Source: Vulcanimicrobium winogradskyi
Lineage (GTDB): Bacteria; Vulcanimicrobiota; Vulcanimicrobiia; Vulcanimicrobiales; Vulcanimicrobiaceae
Assembly (NCBI GenBank): GCA_003134965.1
Contig: PLDA01000001.1
Span: 186,001-250,000 of the forward strand
Length of the DNA stretch: 64,000 nt
Reading direction: 5' to 3'
Position 1 is the stretch's first letter; the number at the start of each line of letters is the position of its first letter. Under the pieces are notes generated by a model. It was given only the letters and a program-made list of their open reading frames with translations, had not been told where the DNA came from and made no database searches. Shown in pieces: positions 8,441 through 16,680 of this stretch. The position numbers were made by a program, and so were the translations under genes.

Positions 8441-8661
8441 GGCTTCGCATCGTCGCGTGCGACGTCGTGCGCGATCAACTTGAGAACATCCTTCGTCGCG
8501 ACTCGGGTACGCCGCGTGACGTTCGGAATCGCGGTGATGTGAGCCACGACATCGACGCTGTCCCGCCTTTCACGCACGGCTACCGCCACGCGATTTGCGT
8601 CGCCGTCGTCGATGTAGTGGCAGCCGTCGATCAAGAGCAACGTGAACATTTGCGTGGCCAT
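8362..8661 (-). CDS. hypothetical protein, 99 residues, unrecognised
   Basis: From ATG 8661 (or 8673) the frame reads MATQMFTLLLIDGCHYIDDG and later VTRRTRVATKDVLKLIAHD, with balanced composition and high third-position GC, unlike the opposing frame. It overlaps the 3' end of the HNH gene by 79 nt in convergent orientation, which weakens the case. No Shine-Dalgarno is seen. I do not recognise the family. Leaving it out would leave 8441-8905 without a gene. Confidence 0.4.
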   Translation of the reverse strand: MATQMFTLLLIDGCHYIDDGDANRVAVAVRERRDSVDVVAHITAIPNVTRRTRVATKDVLKLIAHDVARDDAKPHAVSLSAFRGKRAGRSGSTIPFATR

Positions 8662-8719
8662 TACCGTACACATCGGGCCGGAGACCGAACCCGCCTTTGT
8701 CGAGAACGTCCGACGACGT

Positions 8720-8824
8720 TGTGGATGATCGCTGCTCCGGATGGCATCCGGTTGTGGACAACCAGCCGCAGCCTGTGTAGGGTCCCCGCGCGAACGCCGT
8801 GGATAACCGTACCTGATATCCACT
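8720..8824. other. cluster of DnaA-box-like 9-mers in non-coding DNA
   Basis: Three 9-mers, each one mismatch from TGTGGATAA, lie in the same orientation: TGTGGATGA (8720-8728), TGTGGACAA (8753-8761) and CGTGGATAA (8798-8806). A weaker reverse copy, ATATCCACT, is at 8816-8824. The middle one sits in the inverted repeat GGTTGTGGACAACC (8750-8763). No dnaA, dnaN or rep gene is near and there is no AT-rich stretch, so an origin is not established. Confidence 0.3.
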
Positions 8825-8905
8825 AGCACGAGGCGCCGGGACCCCTCCACAGATTTTGCTAGGCACACGGATATCACGCCGAGCTGAGCAGAGATCGAGG
8901 CCCGG

Positions 8906-9775
8906 TTGCCCTACACCGGAGCGTGGGGCTCGGCCAGCGAACCCTCTCGCGTGGACCCGTTGATCATCACGGTCGCGCCGGTCGGCGGCGAGGTCATGCC
9001 GGACCAGACGCCCTACCTGCCCGTCACGCCCGCGCAGCTCGGGGCGACGGCGCGCGCGATTCGCGAGGCCGGCGCGAGCATCGTGCACGTGCACTGCCGC
9101 AACGACGACGGGTCGAACACGCACGACGTCGAGCGCTTCCGCCAGGCGTACGCGGCGATCCGTGAAGCGAGCGATCTGATCGTCCAGTTCTCGACGGGCG
9201 GCGCGATCGGGATGACGCCGGCCGAGCGGGCCGCGCCGCTCGCGCTGCGACCGGAGATGGCAACGCTCACCTGCGGCTCCGTCAACTTCGGCGACGACAT
9301 CTTCGAGAACAGCTTTCCGATCATGCGCGGGATCGCCGCGAAGATCGCCGAGCACGGCGTCGTTCCGGAGCTCGAGCTCTTCGATCTCGGCCACCTCTCC
9401 AACGCGAAGCGGCTCGCCGCCGAAGGCGCGATCCGCCTGCCGGCCCACGTCGACTTCGTGCTCGGCGTCCCCGGCGCGCTCGAGGCGTCGGTCGAGCACC
9501 TCGTCGACTGCGTCCGCGCGCTGCCGCCGGGCTGCACCTGGACGGTCGCCGGGATCGGCCGAATGCAGCTGACGCTCGCCGCGGTCGCGGTCGCGATGGG
9601 CGGGCACGTCCGGGTGGGCCTCGAGGACAACCTCTACTACAGCAAGGGCAGGCTGGCGACGAACGAGGAGCTGGTCGCCCGAATCGTGCGGATCGCCGAG
9701 GAGCTCGGCCGTCCGGTGGCGACCCCTGACGAGGCGCGGCGGATTCTCGGCATTCAAACCGGGGCCGCCGCCTGA
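8906..9775 (+). CDS. beta-keto acid cleavage enzyme (BKACE, DUF849 family)
   Basis: A 289-residue TIM-barrel enzyme of the family that condenses a beta-keto acid with acetyl-CoA to give acetoacetate and a new CoA ester (3-keto-5-aminohexanoate cleavage type). The metal-binding motif IVHVHCRNDDG, the early TVAPVGGEVMP strand and the late GLEDNLYYSKGRLATNEELV segment are all present. The TTG start at 8906 follows GAGG at 8897-8900. It sits directly ahead of a permease pair, so it may act on an imported carnitine-, lysine- or sugar-acid-derived compound. The exact substrate cannot be deduced. Confidence 0.9.
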   Translation: MPYTGAWGSASEPSRVDPLIITVAPVGGEVMPDQTPYLPVTPAQLGATARAIREAGASIVHVHCRNDDGSNTHDVERFRQAYAAIREASDLIVQFSTGGAIGMTPAERAAPLALRPEMATLTCGSVNFGDDIFENSFPIMRGIAAKIAEHGVVPELELFDLGHLSNAKRLAAEGAIRLPAHVDFVLGVPGALEASVEHLVDCVRALPPGCTWTVAGIGRMQLTLAAVAVAMGGHVRVGLEDNLYYSKGRLATNEELVARIVRIAEELGRPVATPDEARRILGIQTGAAA

Positions 9776-9829
9776 CCGTTCCATAGGAGACCGTGGCGCG
9801 CGGCCGGAACTGGCGTCGGTTCGTTCCCC

Positions 9830-9844
9830 GGGGAGGTCACTCTG
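9830..9844 (+). promoter_or_regulatory. strong Shine-Dalgarno before a CTG start codon
   Basis: GGGGAGGT at 9830-9837 is followed after 4 nt by CTG CTC ACG TAC. The paralogous permease at 5148 begins GTG CTC ACG TAC, so the start aligns exactly with CTG replacing GTG. No other in-frame start lies between 9791 and 9842. Confidence 0.6.
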
Positions 9845-10813
9845 CTCACGTACGCCGTCCGCCGCACTCTGCAGAACATTCCGCTGCTGCTGCTGGTCTC
9901 GGTCGTGCTCTTCTCGATCCTTCAGCAGGCGCCGGGCGGCCCGCTCACGCCGTACCTCCAGAACCCGCACATCACCGAGGCGGACATCGCGCGCCTCCGG
10001 CACAACCTCGGGCTCGATCAGCCGGTGTACGTGCAGTACTTCAAGTGGCTGTGGCAGGTGGTGAGGGGCGACTTCGGCTGGTCGATGTCCAACTCGGAGC
10101 CGGTCACCCAGGCGATCCTCGACCGCATGCCCGCGACGCTGGAACTGATGGGCTGCTCGTTCTTCGTCTCGATCGTCGTGGGCGTATCGTTCGGGATCGT
10201 CAGCGCCGTCCGCCAGTATTCGTGGCTGGACTACCTGATCACGACGTTCGCGTTCTTTGGGCAGTCGATGCCGGTGTTCTGGTTCGCGCTGATGCTGCAG
10301 CTCGCGTTCTCGGTCGTCGGGATCACCGCGTTCGGGTACCACCTCTCGCTGCCGTCGGCCGGGATCGCAAGCCTGGACAACTTCGACCTCGGGGACCGCT
10401 TGCAGCATCTCGTTTTGCCGACGATCGTGCTCTCGCTGGCCTTCATCGCGCAGTACAGCCGGTTCATGCGCAGCTCGATGCTGGAAGTGATCCGCACGGA
10501 CTACATGCGGACGGCGGCCGCCAAGGGCGTCTCGCAGACCGCCGTCATCCTCAAGCACGGGCTGAAGAACGCATTGATCCCGCTGGTCACGATCATCGCG
10601 CTGACCCTGCCGGGCCTGGTGGCGGGTGCGGTCATCACCGAAACGATCTTCGCCTGGCCCGGGATGGGACGGCTTTTCATCAACGCGCTCGGCCAGTTCG
10701 ACTTCGCGCTGCTGATGGGCTACCTGTTGCTGGTCTCGTTCCTCGTGATCTTCTGTAACCTGCTCGCCGATCTCTGTTACGCGTGGCTCGACCCGCGCGT
10801 GAAGTACACGTAA
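9842..10813 (+). CDS. Opp/Dpp-type ABC transporter permease (DppB family), CTG start
   Basis: A 323-residue permease. Starting at the GTG at 9905 would delete most of the first transmembrane helix. The CTG at 9842 restores MLTYAVRRTLQNIPLLLLVS, which matches the paralogue at 5148 and follows a near-perfect ribosome-binding site. Family motifs include IRTDYMRTAAAKGV (EAA loop) and TIFAWPGMGRLFINAL. It pairs with the permease at 10815. No binding protein or ATPase is adjacent; the gene upstream is the beta-keto acid cleavage enzyme. Confidence 0.9.
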   Translation: MLTYAVRRTLQNIPLLLLVSVVLFSILQQAPGGPLTPYLQNPHITEADIARLRHNLGLDQPVYVQYFKWLWQVVRGDFGWSMSNSEPVTQAILDRMPATLELMGCSFFVSIVVGVSFGIVSAVRQYSWLDYLITTFAFFGQSMPVFWFALMLQLAFSVVGITAFGYHLSLPSAGIASLDNFDLGDRLQHLVLPTIVLSLAFIAQYSRFMRSSMLEVIRTDYMRTAAAKGVSQTAVILKHGLKNALIPLVTIIALTLPGLVAGAVITETIFAWPGMGRLFINALGQFDFALLMGYLLLVSFLVIFCNLLADLCYAWLDPRVKYT

Positions 10814-10814
10814 C

Positions 10815-11735
10815 GTGGCAGCATCGGTTCCGCTCACCCCGGCCACGGCCACGACCGCCGACGACGTCGCTCCGTCGCGCAATACCGTCTGGCGGCGCTT
10901 CCGGCGCCACAAGGTCGCGCTCGTCGGCGGTGTGATCATCGTGCTGATGGGGCTGGTGGCAATCACCGCCAACCTGATCACGCCGGCCGACCCGAACTTC
11001 ATCGACCAAGTCAACTGGCAGGGGTATCCGCTCGCTCCCGGCATCGCCGGGCACCTGCTCGGCACCGACGAGAACGGACGCGACCTGCTCGCGCGCCTCA
11101 TCTTCGGCGCGCGCATCTCACTGACCGTCGCGCTGTTCGCGGTGATCATGGAGATCTCGATCGGTACGTTCCTGGGCGCGATCTCCGGCTACTACGGCGG
11201 CTGGATCGACTTCGTGATCATGCGCGCGACCGACGTCGTGCTCTCGATCCCGCTGCTGCCGCTGCTGCTCGTGATCACGGCGATCGTCGCCGGCACCTCG
11301 AACAAGGCGGCGCTCAACTTCGGCGTCATCGTCCTGATCATCGGCGGCCTCTCGTGGCCGGCGGTGGCCCGGCTCGTGCGCGCCTCGTTCCTCTCGCTGC
11401 GCGAACGCGAGTTCGCCGAGGCGGCGAAGGCGCTCGGCAATCGCGACGGGCGCATCATCTTCCGGCATCTGCTGCCGAACGCGATCGCGCCGATCATCGT
11501 GCAGGCGACGCTCGAGGTTGCGAACGTCATCATCCTGGAGTCGACGCTCTCGTTCCTCGGCTTCGGGATCCAGCCGCCGACGGCGTCATGGGGCAACATG
11601 CTCGCCAACGCGCAGTCGAACATCACGGTCGCACCGTGGGCGGCGATCTTCCCCGGCCTCTGCATCCTGATCACCGTGCTGGCGATCAACTACCTCGGCG
11701 ACGGACTGCGCGACGCGCTCGACCCGAACACCTAG
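10815..11735 (+). CDS. Opp/Dpp-type ABC transporter permease (DppC family)
   Basis: This 306-residue partner of the preceding permease starts at a GTG one base after its TAA. It has the DppC N-terminal extension, LLGTDENGRDLLARLIFGAR, the EAA loop REREFAEAAKALGNRDGRI, and the ending STLSFLGFGIQPP to GDGLRDALDP. The longer periplasmic segment after helix 1 (TPADPNFIDQVNWQGYPLAP) differs from the first DppC, so the two systems probably carry different ligands. Confidence 0.93.
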   Translation: MAASVPLTPATATTADDVAPSRNTVWRRFRRHKVALVGGVIIVLMGLVAITANLITPADPNFIDQVNWQGYPLAPGIAGHLLGTDENGRDLLARLIFGARISLTVALFAVIMEISIGTFLGAISGYYGGWIDFVIMRATDVVLSIPLLPLLLVITAIVAGTSNKAALNFGVIVLIIGGLSWPAVARLVRASFLSLREREFAEAAKALGNRDGRIIFRHLLPNAIAPIIVQATLEVANVIILESTLSFLGFGIQPPTASWGNMLANAQSNITVAPWAAIFPGLCILITVLAINYLGDGLRDALDPNT

Positions 11736-11751
11736 CCGCCGGGGCTGAACG

Positions 11752-12969
11752 TCACGCCGACGCCGTGCGGCGTCTCAGCAGGCGGATTGCCGCGTAGGTG
11801 ATCCCCGCGAGCGCGAGCGGGATGGGGGCGTAGGCGACGCACCAGGCGATCGTGGTGAGCAGGCTGATGACCGTATCGGTCAGCGCGTTGAGGCCGCTGT
11901 GCCAGGCGCCGTCGATGCGCGCGGTCGGGCCCGGCTTGGCGGGCGTCAGGTTCGGGCGGTCTTCCGCCATTTGGATGCTGATCGTGCTCGTCGCGACGCG
12001 GTGGACGTCGTTCTTGTGCTGCGCTTCGAGCTGTTCGATCTGACCGCGGACCTCGCTCAGGTTCTCCTGGACCGTGAGGATGTCGGTGACCTTTCCGCCC
12101 TTGTCCATCAGCGTGCGCAGGTCGATCTCTTCGCGGCGCAGGTTGCGCAGCCGCGCTTCTTCGTCGACGATCGTGGCATCGACGTCTTCAGCTTCAATCG
12201 CCCGGTTCTGCACGGTGCCCGCGGTGCCGATCCGGTCGAGCGTGCTTTCGAGCCGGTCGGCTGGGACTTCCACGTCCAGCTTCGCATCGTGAACGGCGTC
12301 GGCGGTGCGCGGGTTCGAGTCCGCCAGCGAGACGATCTCGCCGCCCGCGCCGCGCACGATGGACTGCACTGCTTTCAGCGAAGCTTCGACGTCGCGGACG
12401 AGCAGGTCGATGTGCGCTTTCTTCGCGAGCCGGTGCTGCTTCGCGGCGGTCGTCTCGGATTTGGGCGCGTCGTGCGATCCCGGGGGCACCGCGGCGCCGA
12501 CCGGGTTGTTTGCGCTCTTGTCGATGTGGATCTGGTGCATTTGCCCCGCGCGGAACACGGTCGTACTCGCGACCTGATCCGACGCGGCGCTGCCGTTCGT
12601 GGTGCGGGTGAGATCCGCTTCGTGCGCGTGGTACGCGGCGACCGCGGCTGCGCCGAAGCCGACGACGAGCGCCGCCGCGGTGGCGTACCGCGCCGGGCCG
12701 CCCCACCATTCGGTGCGCAGTTTGGTCACCGCGACTGGGGGCACCGCCGCGGAGATGCGGGCGAGGGCGTCGTCGAGAATGCGGGCCGGCAGCGGGCCGG
12801 CCGTCGCGGCGTGCGCCTTCAGCGATGCGCCGAGCCCTTCGAGCTCGCGCAGTTCCGCCGAACATTCCGCACAGGTCGCGAGCTCGGTTTCGACGCGGAC
12901 GCGTTCGGCGGCGTCGAGCGTGCCGTTGGCGTAGAACGGGAGCAGTTCTGCGATATCGTGCTTGGTCAT
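11752..12969 (-). CDS. membrane anti-sigma-like protein: zinc-finger N-terminus plus DUF4349 domain
   Basis: A 405-residue protein. Its N-terminus (LPFYANGTLDAAERVRV, then CAECSAEL) resembles the zf-HC2 domain of anti-sigma factors. A helix near residue 90 (YATAAALVVGFGAAAVAAY) precedes a DUF4349-type region with AHIDLLVRDVEASLKAVQSI and a coiled coil around EEARLRNLRREEIDLRTL. A C-terminal helix ends in RLLRRR. Its ATG overlaps the sigma factor stop, the usual sigma/anti-sigma arrangement. It probably holds the sigma factor inactive until an envelope signal. The DUF4349 ligand is unknown. Confidence 0.82.
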   Translation of the reverse strand: MTKHDIAELLPFYANGTLDAAERVRVETELATCAECSAELRELEGLGASLKAHAATAGPLPARILDDALARISAAVPPVAVTKLRTEWWGGPARYATAAALVVGFGAAAVAAYHAHEADLTRTTNGSAASDQVASTTVFRAGQMHQIHIDKSANNPVGAAVPPGSHDAPKSETTAAKQHRLAKKAHIDLLVRDVEASLKAVQSIVRGAGGEIVSLADSNPRTADAVHDAKLDVEVPADRLESTLDRIGTAGTVQNRAIEAEDVDATIVDEEARLRNLRREEIDLRTLMDKGGKVTDILTVQENLSEVRGQIEQLEAQHKNDVHRVATSTISIQMAEDRPNLTPAKPGPTARIDGAWHSGLNALTDTVISLLTTIAWCVAYAPIPLALAGITYAAIRLLRRRTASA

Positions 12970-13517
12970 CCGCGATGCTCCGCTGTGGCGAGCGCGTCGC
13001 GCAGCCGCTGCTTCGCGTAGAACGCGCGCGTCTTCACGGTGGCGACCGGGCAGTTGACGATCTCGGCGATGTCCTTCTGGGAGAACCCTTCGACATAGGT
13101 GAGCTCGAGGACCGCGCGATGGTCGGCGCTCAGCGCGGCCAGCGCCTCGTCGAGCCGCTGCCGGTCGTCGGCGCGAAGGGCGGCTTCTTCGGGGCCGATC
13201 GCGTCGCTCGCCGCGCCGAGCAGGTCGTCGAGCGGAACGAGCGTCGCCCGCCGCTTGCGCAGCGCGTCGATCGCCTTGTGATGCGCGATGCCGAACACCC
13301 ACGTTCGTGCGCGCGACCGGCCGCCGTATTTTCCGGCGCTCCGCCAAACCTCGACCATCACGTCGCTCGTCAACTCCTCAGCCAGACCGTCGTCGCGCAC
13401 GAGATCCCGGACGAACCGGTGGACCGCCGGCCCGTGCGCGCGGAAGAACGTCTCGAACGCGACCCGGTCGCGTGCGGCGATCCGCTCCAGCAGGGTCCGA
13501 TCGTCGGGATCGTTCAT
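12966..13517 (-). CDS. ECF RNA polymerase sigma factor
   Basis: A 183-residue sigma-70 family protein with region 2 (ELTSDVMVEVWRSAGKYGG and ARTWVFGIAHHKAIDALRKR) and region 4 (LSADHRAVLELTYVEGFSQK, then VATVKTRAFYAKQRLRDAL). The length and the linker without region 3 are typical of the extracytoplasmic-function group. It is translationally coupled to the zinc-finger/DUF4349 protein, its likely antagonist. Oxidative-stress genes lie immediately beyond on both strands and are possible targets, but no matching promoter motif was found by eye. Confidence 0.93.
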   Translation of the reverse strand: MNDPDDRTLLERIAARDRVAFETFFRAHGPAVHRFVRDLVRDDGLAEELTSDVMVEVWRSAGKYGGRSRARTWVFGIAHHKAIDALRKRRATLVPLDDLLGAASDAIGPEEAALRADDRQRLDEALAALSADHRAVLELTYVEGFSQKDIAEIVNCPVATVKTRAFYAKQRLRDALATAEHRG

Positions 13518-13559
13518 CGCCCTTCCATACCGCTGCGTCGAGGAAAGGCGGTCCGAGGT

Positions 13560-13961
13560 TCAGGCGTCGTTCTGCGGGGTGAACTCGAGTGCCAGCGAGT
13601 TCATGCAGTAGCGCTGTCCGGTCGGCGCCGGGCCATCGTCGAAGACGTGGCCGAGGTGCGAGCCGCAGTGCGCGCAGCGCGCTTCGGTCCGCGCCATCCC
13701 GTGCGAGCGGTCCTCGACCAGCTCGACGTTGGCCCGGTCCCCGGGAGCCCAGAAGCTCGGCCAGCCGCTCCCGCTCTCGAACTTCGTCGCCGAGGAGAAC
13801 AGCGCGTTGCCGCACGCGGCGCAGGTATACGTCCCGTCGGCATGGTTGTGGTAGAGTTCGCCGCTGAAGGCGGGTTCCGTCGCGCTCCGGCGCAGCACGG
13901 CGTAGCGGTCCGGGGACAGCTCCGCGCGCCACTCGGCGTCGGTCTTCTCGATCTTGTTCAC
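13560..13961 (-). CDS. msrB: peptide-methionine (R)-S-oxide reductase
   Basis: A 133-residue MsrB that reduces methionine-R-sulfoxide in proteins. It has two zinc-binding CxxC pairs (CAACG and CAHCG), the substrate loop SGSGWPSFW and the catalytic cysteine in RYCMNSLALEF. The start is a GTG at 13961 with AAGGA close upstream; the longer frame above it reads as non-coding. The first 34 bases of coding sequence after the first base of the start codon are repeated exactly at 16733-16766, where a truncated msrB with an ATG start remains. Confidence 0.95.
   Translation of the reverse strand: MNKIEKTDAEWRAELSPDRYAVLRRSATEPAFSGELYHNHADGTYTCAACGNALFSSATKFESGSGWPSFWAPGDRANVELVEDRSHGMARTEARCAHCGSHLGHVFDDGPAPTGQRYCMNSLALEFTPQNDA
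13927..13960. repeat. 34-bp direct repeat, copy 1 (5' end of intact msrB)
   Basis: Positions 13927-13960 are identical to 16733-16766 (offset 2806). Both encode the MsrB start NKIEKTDAEWR on the minus strand. Outside the block the two copies diverge, including the base that makes GTG here and ATG in the other copy. The pair brackets the DyP peroxidase cassette. Confidence 0.9.
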
Positions 13962-14040
13962 GATCCTTAGAACCCATGCCGGGCGCCGACGGAGGCAAGC
14001 GCCTCCACCGACCGGCAGGTGCGCGCGAGGCGGAGCGTCT

Positions 14041-15303
14041 ATGGGGGTCGCACGGATGACGCAGAGCATCTTCACCTTCATCACCAAGGTCGATCCGGCG
14101 CGCTTGAGCGAGCTCGAAGCGTACCTCGCGCAGGTTCGCAAGAACGTCCCTCGGGATCCTGATCTGCCGTTCGCGTCGCTGCCGATGCTGCATTTCGCCA
14201 GTTTCGTGATTTTCTACGACGACGAGTTCGGTCCGTATCTCGTGTTCGAGAACAATGTCGACGGCACGCCGCAGGGATACCTCGAGTCGCTGCTCGACGC
14301 CGCCCTGCCGGCGCTCCACCGCATCTACGGCACGTGCCGCGACTACGACGGCGACGGACCGGCCGACCGAGCGCGGCTGCGTGCCTTGCTGTTGGCCAAT
14401 ATGGTGCTGCCGGACGCGGGCTACATCGGCAACGTCGGACGCAGCGTGCGGCGCATCAAGGACGAGAGCGCGCTGCGCACCGAGCTCGAGACGCATCTCG
14501 ACACGCTGGTGAGCGCCGGCGCGCCGACCTCCGCCGGCGAGATCTTCGCCCGGCTGCGCGCGTTCGCGCGCGACCGGTGCGGTTGGGCGTTCGCGGCCGA
14601 GCGTCGCATCGGCCGGATCGAGCTCGCGACACGCTGGTTCGCCCTCATTGCGCCGGCGGTGCTCGCGTTCGTGCTCTGGCCGCTCGTCGGTCCGTTGCTG
14701 CTCGTGTTTGCGATCGTTTTGCGGGTGCACGAAGTGACCGGGCGGATCGAGATCTCGCCGCCCGATCCCAAACAGATCGCCGCGCTGGCGGCGAACGAGG
14801 ACCAGATCGTGCAGAACCACATGGCGAGCCTGTGCTATCTCAAGCCGGGCAGGTTCCGTCTCTGCACCCTGCGGTTCGTGCTGTTTCTGACCAAGCTCGT
14901 CGCGCGCGTCTCGGTCTCCGGCAAGCTGATCGGGCTCAACAGCCTGCACTTCGCGCACTGGGTCATCATCGACGACGGCCGCCGGCTCCTCTTCATGACG
15001 AACTACGACGGCAGCTGGGAGAACTATCTCGACGACTTCATCGACAAGGCGGCGATCGGCCTGACCGCGATCTGGAGCAACACGCTCAACTTTCCGCGCA
15101 CCGCGTTTCTGGTGCTCGGCGGTGCGCGCGACGAGCGCAAGTTCAAAGCGATCGCGCGCAAGACCCAAGCCTTCACCAACGTCGGCTACAGTGCGTATCC
15201 GATGCTGACCGTCCCGGCGATAGAAAACAACAGCGCGATCCGCGACGGCCTCGCGAAACCGCCGGCCGGCGGTGCTCTCTCAGCTTGGCTACAGCGATTG
15301 TGA
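14041..15303 (+). CDS. uncharacterised membrane protein with an internal duplication, paired with a DyP peroxidase
   Basis: A 420-residue protein, start ATG 14041 or 14056. Two homologous halves are visible: LHFASFVIFYDDEFGPYLVF with NVDGTPQGYLESLLD in the first, and LHFAHWVIIDDGRRLLFMTN with YDGSWENYLDDFIDKAA in the second. A hydrophobic hairpin separates them (ALIAPAVLAFVLWPLVGPLL, then LVFAIVLRVHEV). There is no signal peptide. The next gene, a DyP-type peroxidase, begins 12 nt after its stop, so they are almost certainly co-expressed. I cannot name a function; a membrane anchor or delivery partner for the peroxidase is a guess. Confidence 0.75.
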   Translation: MGVARMTQSIFTFITKVDPARLSELEAYLAQVRKNVPRDPDLPFASLPMLHFASFVIFYDDEFGPYLVFENNVDGTPQGYLESLLDAALPALHRIYGTCRDYDGDGPADRARLRALLLANMVLPDAGYIGNVGRSVRRIKDESALRTELETHLDTLVSAGAPTSAGEIFARLRAFARDRCGWAFAAERRIGRIELATRWFALIAPAVLAFVLWPLVGPLLLVFAIVLRVHEVTGRIEISPPDPKQIAALAANEDQIVQNHMASLCYLKPGRFRLCTLRFVLFLTKLVARVSVSGKLIGLNSLHFAHWVIIDDGRRLLFMTNYDGSWENYLDDFIDKAAIGLTAIWSNTLNFPRTAFLVLGGARDERKFKAIARKTQAFTNVGYSAYPMLTVPAIENNSAIRDGLAKPPAGGALSAWLQRL

Positions 15304-15315
15304 TCCGAGCGCATC

Positions 15316-16677
15316 ATGGCTGACCTCCTCGAGCGTGCGGACATCCAAGGGATCATCTTGAGCGGGTACGTGCATTTGCCGTGGTCGGCGTTCATGCTGC
15401 TGACCATCGACCCGGCGCACGCCGGCGGCGCGCGCCGTTGGCTGGGCGCGATCGCCGATGCGATCACTACCGCCGAAGGCAAGGAAGACGCCTCGTCGGT
15501 CAACCTCGCGCTCACCGCGACTGGGCTCGCGAACCTGGGCCTGGACCGGACGGCCCTCGACTCCTTCGCGATCCCGTTCACCGACGGGATGAACTCGCCG
15601 CTGCGCTCGCGCATCCTCGGCGACGCGACCGGCGACACGGGGCCGGAACAATGGCGCTGGGGCGGCCCGCACAATCCTGTCGACGTGCTGCTGATGCTGT
15701 ACGCCGATTCCGACCGGAACCGCGACGCGCTGGTCGCGCGGATACGCGCGGAGATCGCCGCCTCGGGCGCACTGGCGGAATGCGCGCTCCTCGATGCGGG
15801 GCTCTATCCCGACCGCAACGAGCACTTCGGGTTTGCCGACGGCGTCGGCCAGCCCGCGATCGACGGGACCGGCCACGCCAAGCGCGCGCACGCCGCGAAC
15901 GTCGTCAACCCGGGTGAGTTCCTGTTCGGCTACGAGAACGAATACGGTTACGCGGCCGAAGCGCCGGCGCTCGGGCCGAAACGGGACCTCGGCAAGAACG
16001 GCAGCTATCTCGTGTTCCGCCATACGACGCAGGACGTCGCCGGCTTCTGGCAATTCCTCGACCGGCAGTCGCGCACGCCCGACGGGCGCGAAGATCCCGT
16101 GGCGCGCGAGCGGCTCGGCGCGAAGTTCGTCGGCCGCTGGAAAAGCGGTGCGCCGCTGGCGCTCGCGCCGGACGCCGACGATCCGAACCTCGGCGCGACC
16201 GATGCGTTCGGCTATGCCGAGAACGACGCGCACGGCTTCGGCTGCCCGCTGGGCGCGCACGCTCGCCGCGCCAATCCGCGCGATGCGTTGCTGACCGACA
16301 AGCCGGCGGAGTCGCTCAAGCGCACGGCGCGCCACCGCATCATGCGGCGCGGGCGTTCCTACGGTCCGCGCATCGCCGACCCGCTGGTTCCCGACGGCCA
16401 GGAGCGCGGGCTGCACTTCATGTGCTTGTGCGCGAACATCGCGCGGCAATTCGAGTTCGTCCAGCAGACGTGGATCAACAACCCGGTCTTCGGCGAGCTC
16501 GGCGTCGAGGTCGACCCGCTCGTCGGCGCGCAATCGGATGCGGCCGTCATGACCCTCCAGCAGACGCCGGTGAGACGGCGGATCACCGGCGTGCCGAGCT
16601 TCGTGCGCCTGGTCGGCGGCGCGTACTTTTTCGTCCCCGGGGTCAGCGCGCTTCGCTGGCTGGCGACCCTCGGCTGA
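15316..16677 (+). CDS. DyP-type heme peroxidase
   Basis: This 453-residue protein has the DyP signature: the distal loop GFADGVGQP (Asp near residue 175, the GxxDG motif) and the proximal heme ligand in GCPLGAHARRANPR (His near 315). DyP enzymes use hydrogen peroxide to oxidise dyes, phenolics or, in some cases, heme-related substrates. It lacks a Tat or Sec signal, so it is predicted cytoplasmic unless membrane-tethered by the upstream partner. No encapsulin gene is nearby. The cassette lies between an intact and a truncated msrB, within an oxidative-stress neighbourhood. Confidence 0.92.
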   Translation: MADLLERADIQGIILSGYVHLPWSAFMLLTIDPAHAGGARRWLGAIADAITTAEGKEDASSVNLALTATGLANLGLDRTALDSFAIPFTDGMNSPLRSRILGDATGDTGPEQWRWGGPHNPVDVLLMLYADSDRNRDALVARIRAEIAASGALAECALLDAGLYPDRNEHFGFADGVGQPAIDGTGHAKRAHAANVVNPGEFLFGYENEYGYAAEAPALGPKRDLGKNGSYLVFRHTTQDVAGFWQFLDRQSRTPDGREDPVARERLGAKFVGRWKSGAPLALAPDADDPNLGATDAFGYAENDAHGFGCPLGAHARRANPRDALLTDKPAESLKRTARHRIMRRGRSYGPRIADPLVPDGQERGLHFMCLCANIARQFEFVQQTWINNPVFGELGVEVDPLVGAQSDAAVMTLQQTPVRRRITGVPSFVRLVGGAYFFVPGVSALRWLATLG

Positions 16678-16680
16678 CAC

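Noticed and set aside
8437..8826. Plus-strand open frame of 129 codons after the HNH gene
   Set aside because: Composition is Arg/His/Val-rich and unlike a folded protein, and the frame crosses the DnaA-box-like cluster; the opposing minus frame looks more natural.
15316..16677. Encapsulin cargo-loading peptide on the DyP peroxidase
   Set aside because: The C-terminus is hydrophobic (FFVPGVSALRWLATLG), but no encapsulin gene is present and it does not match known loading peptides convincingly.
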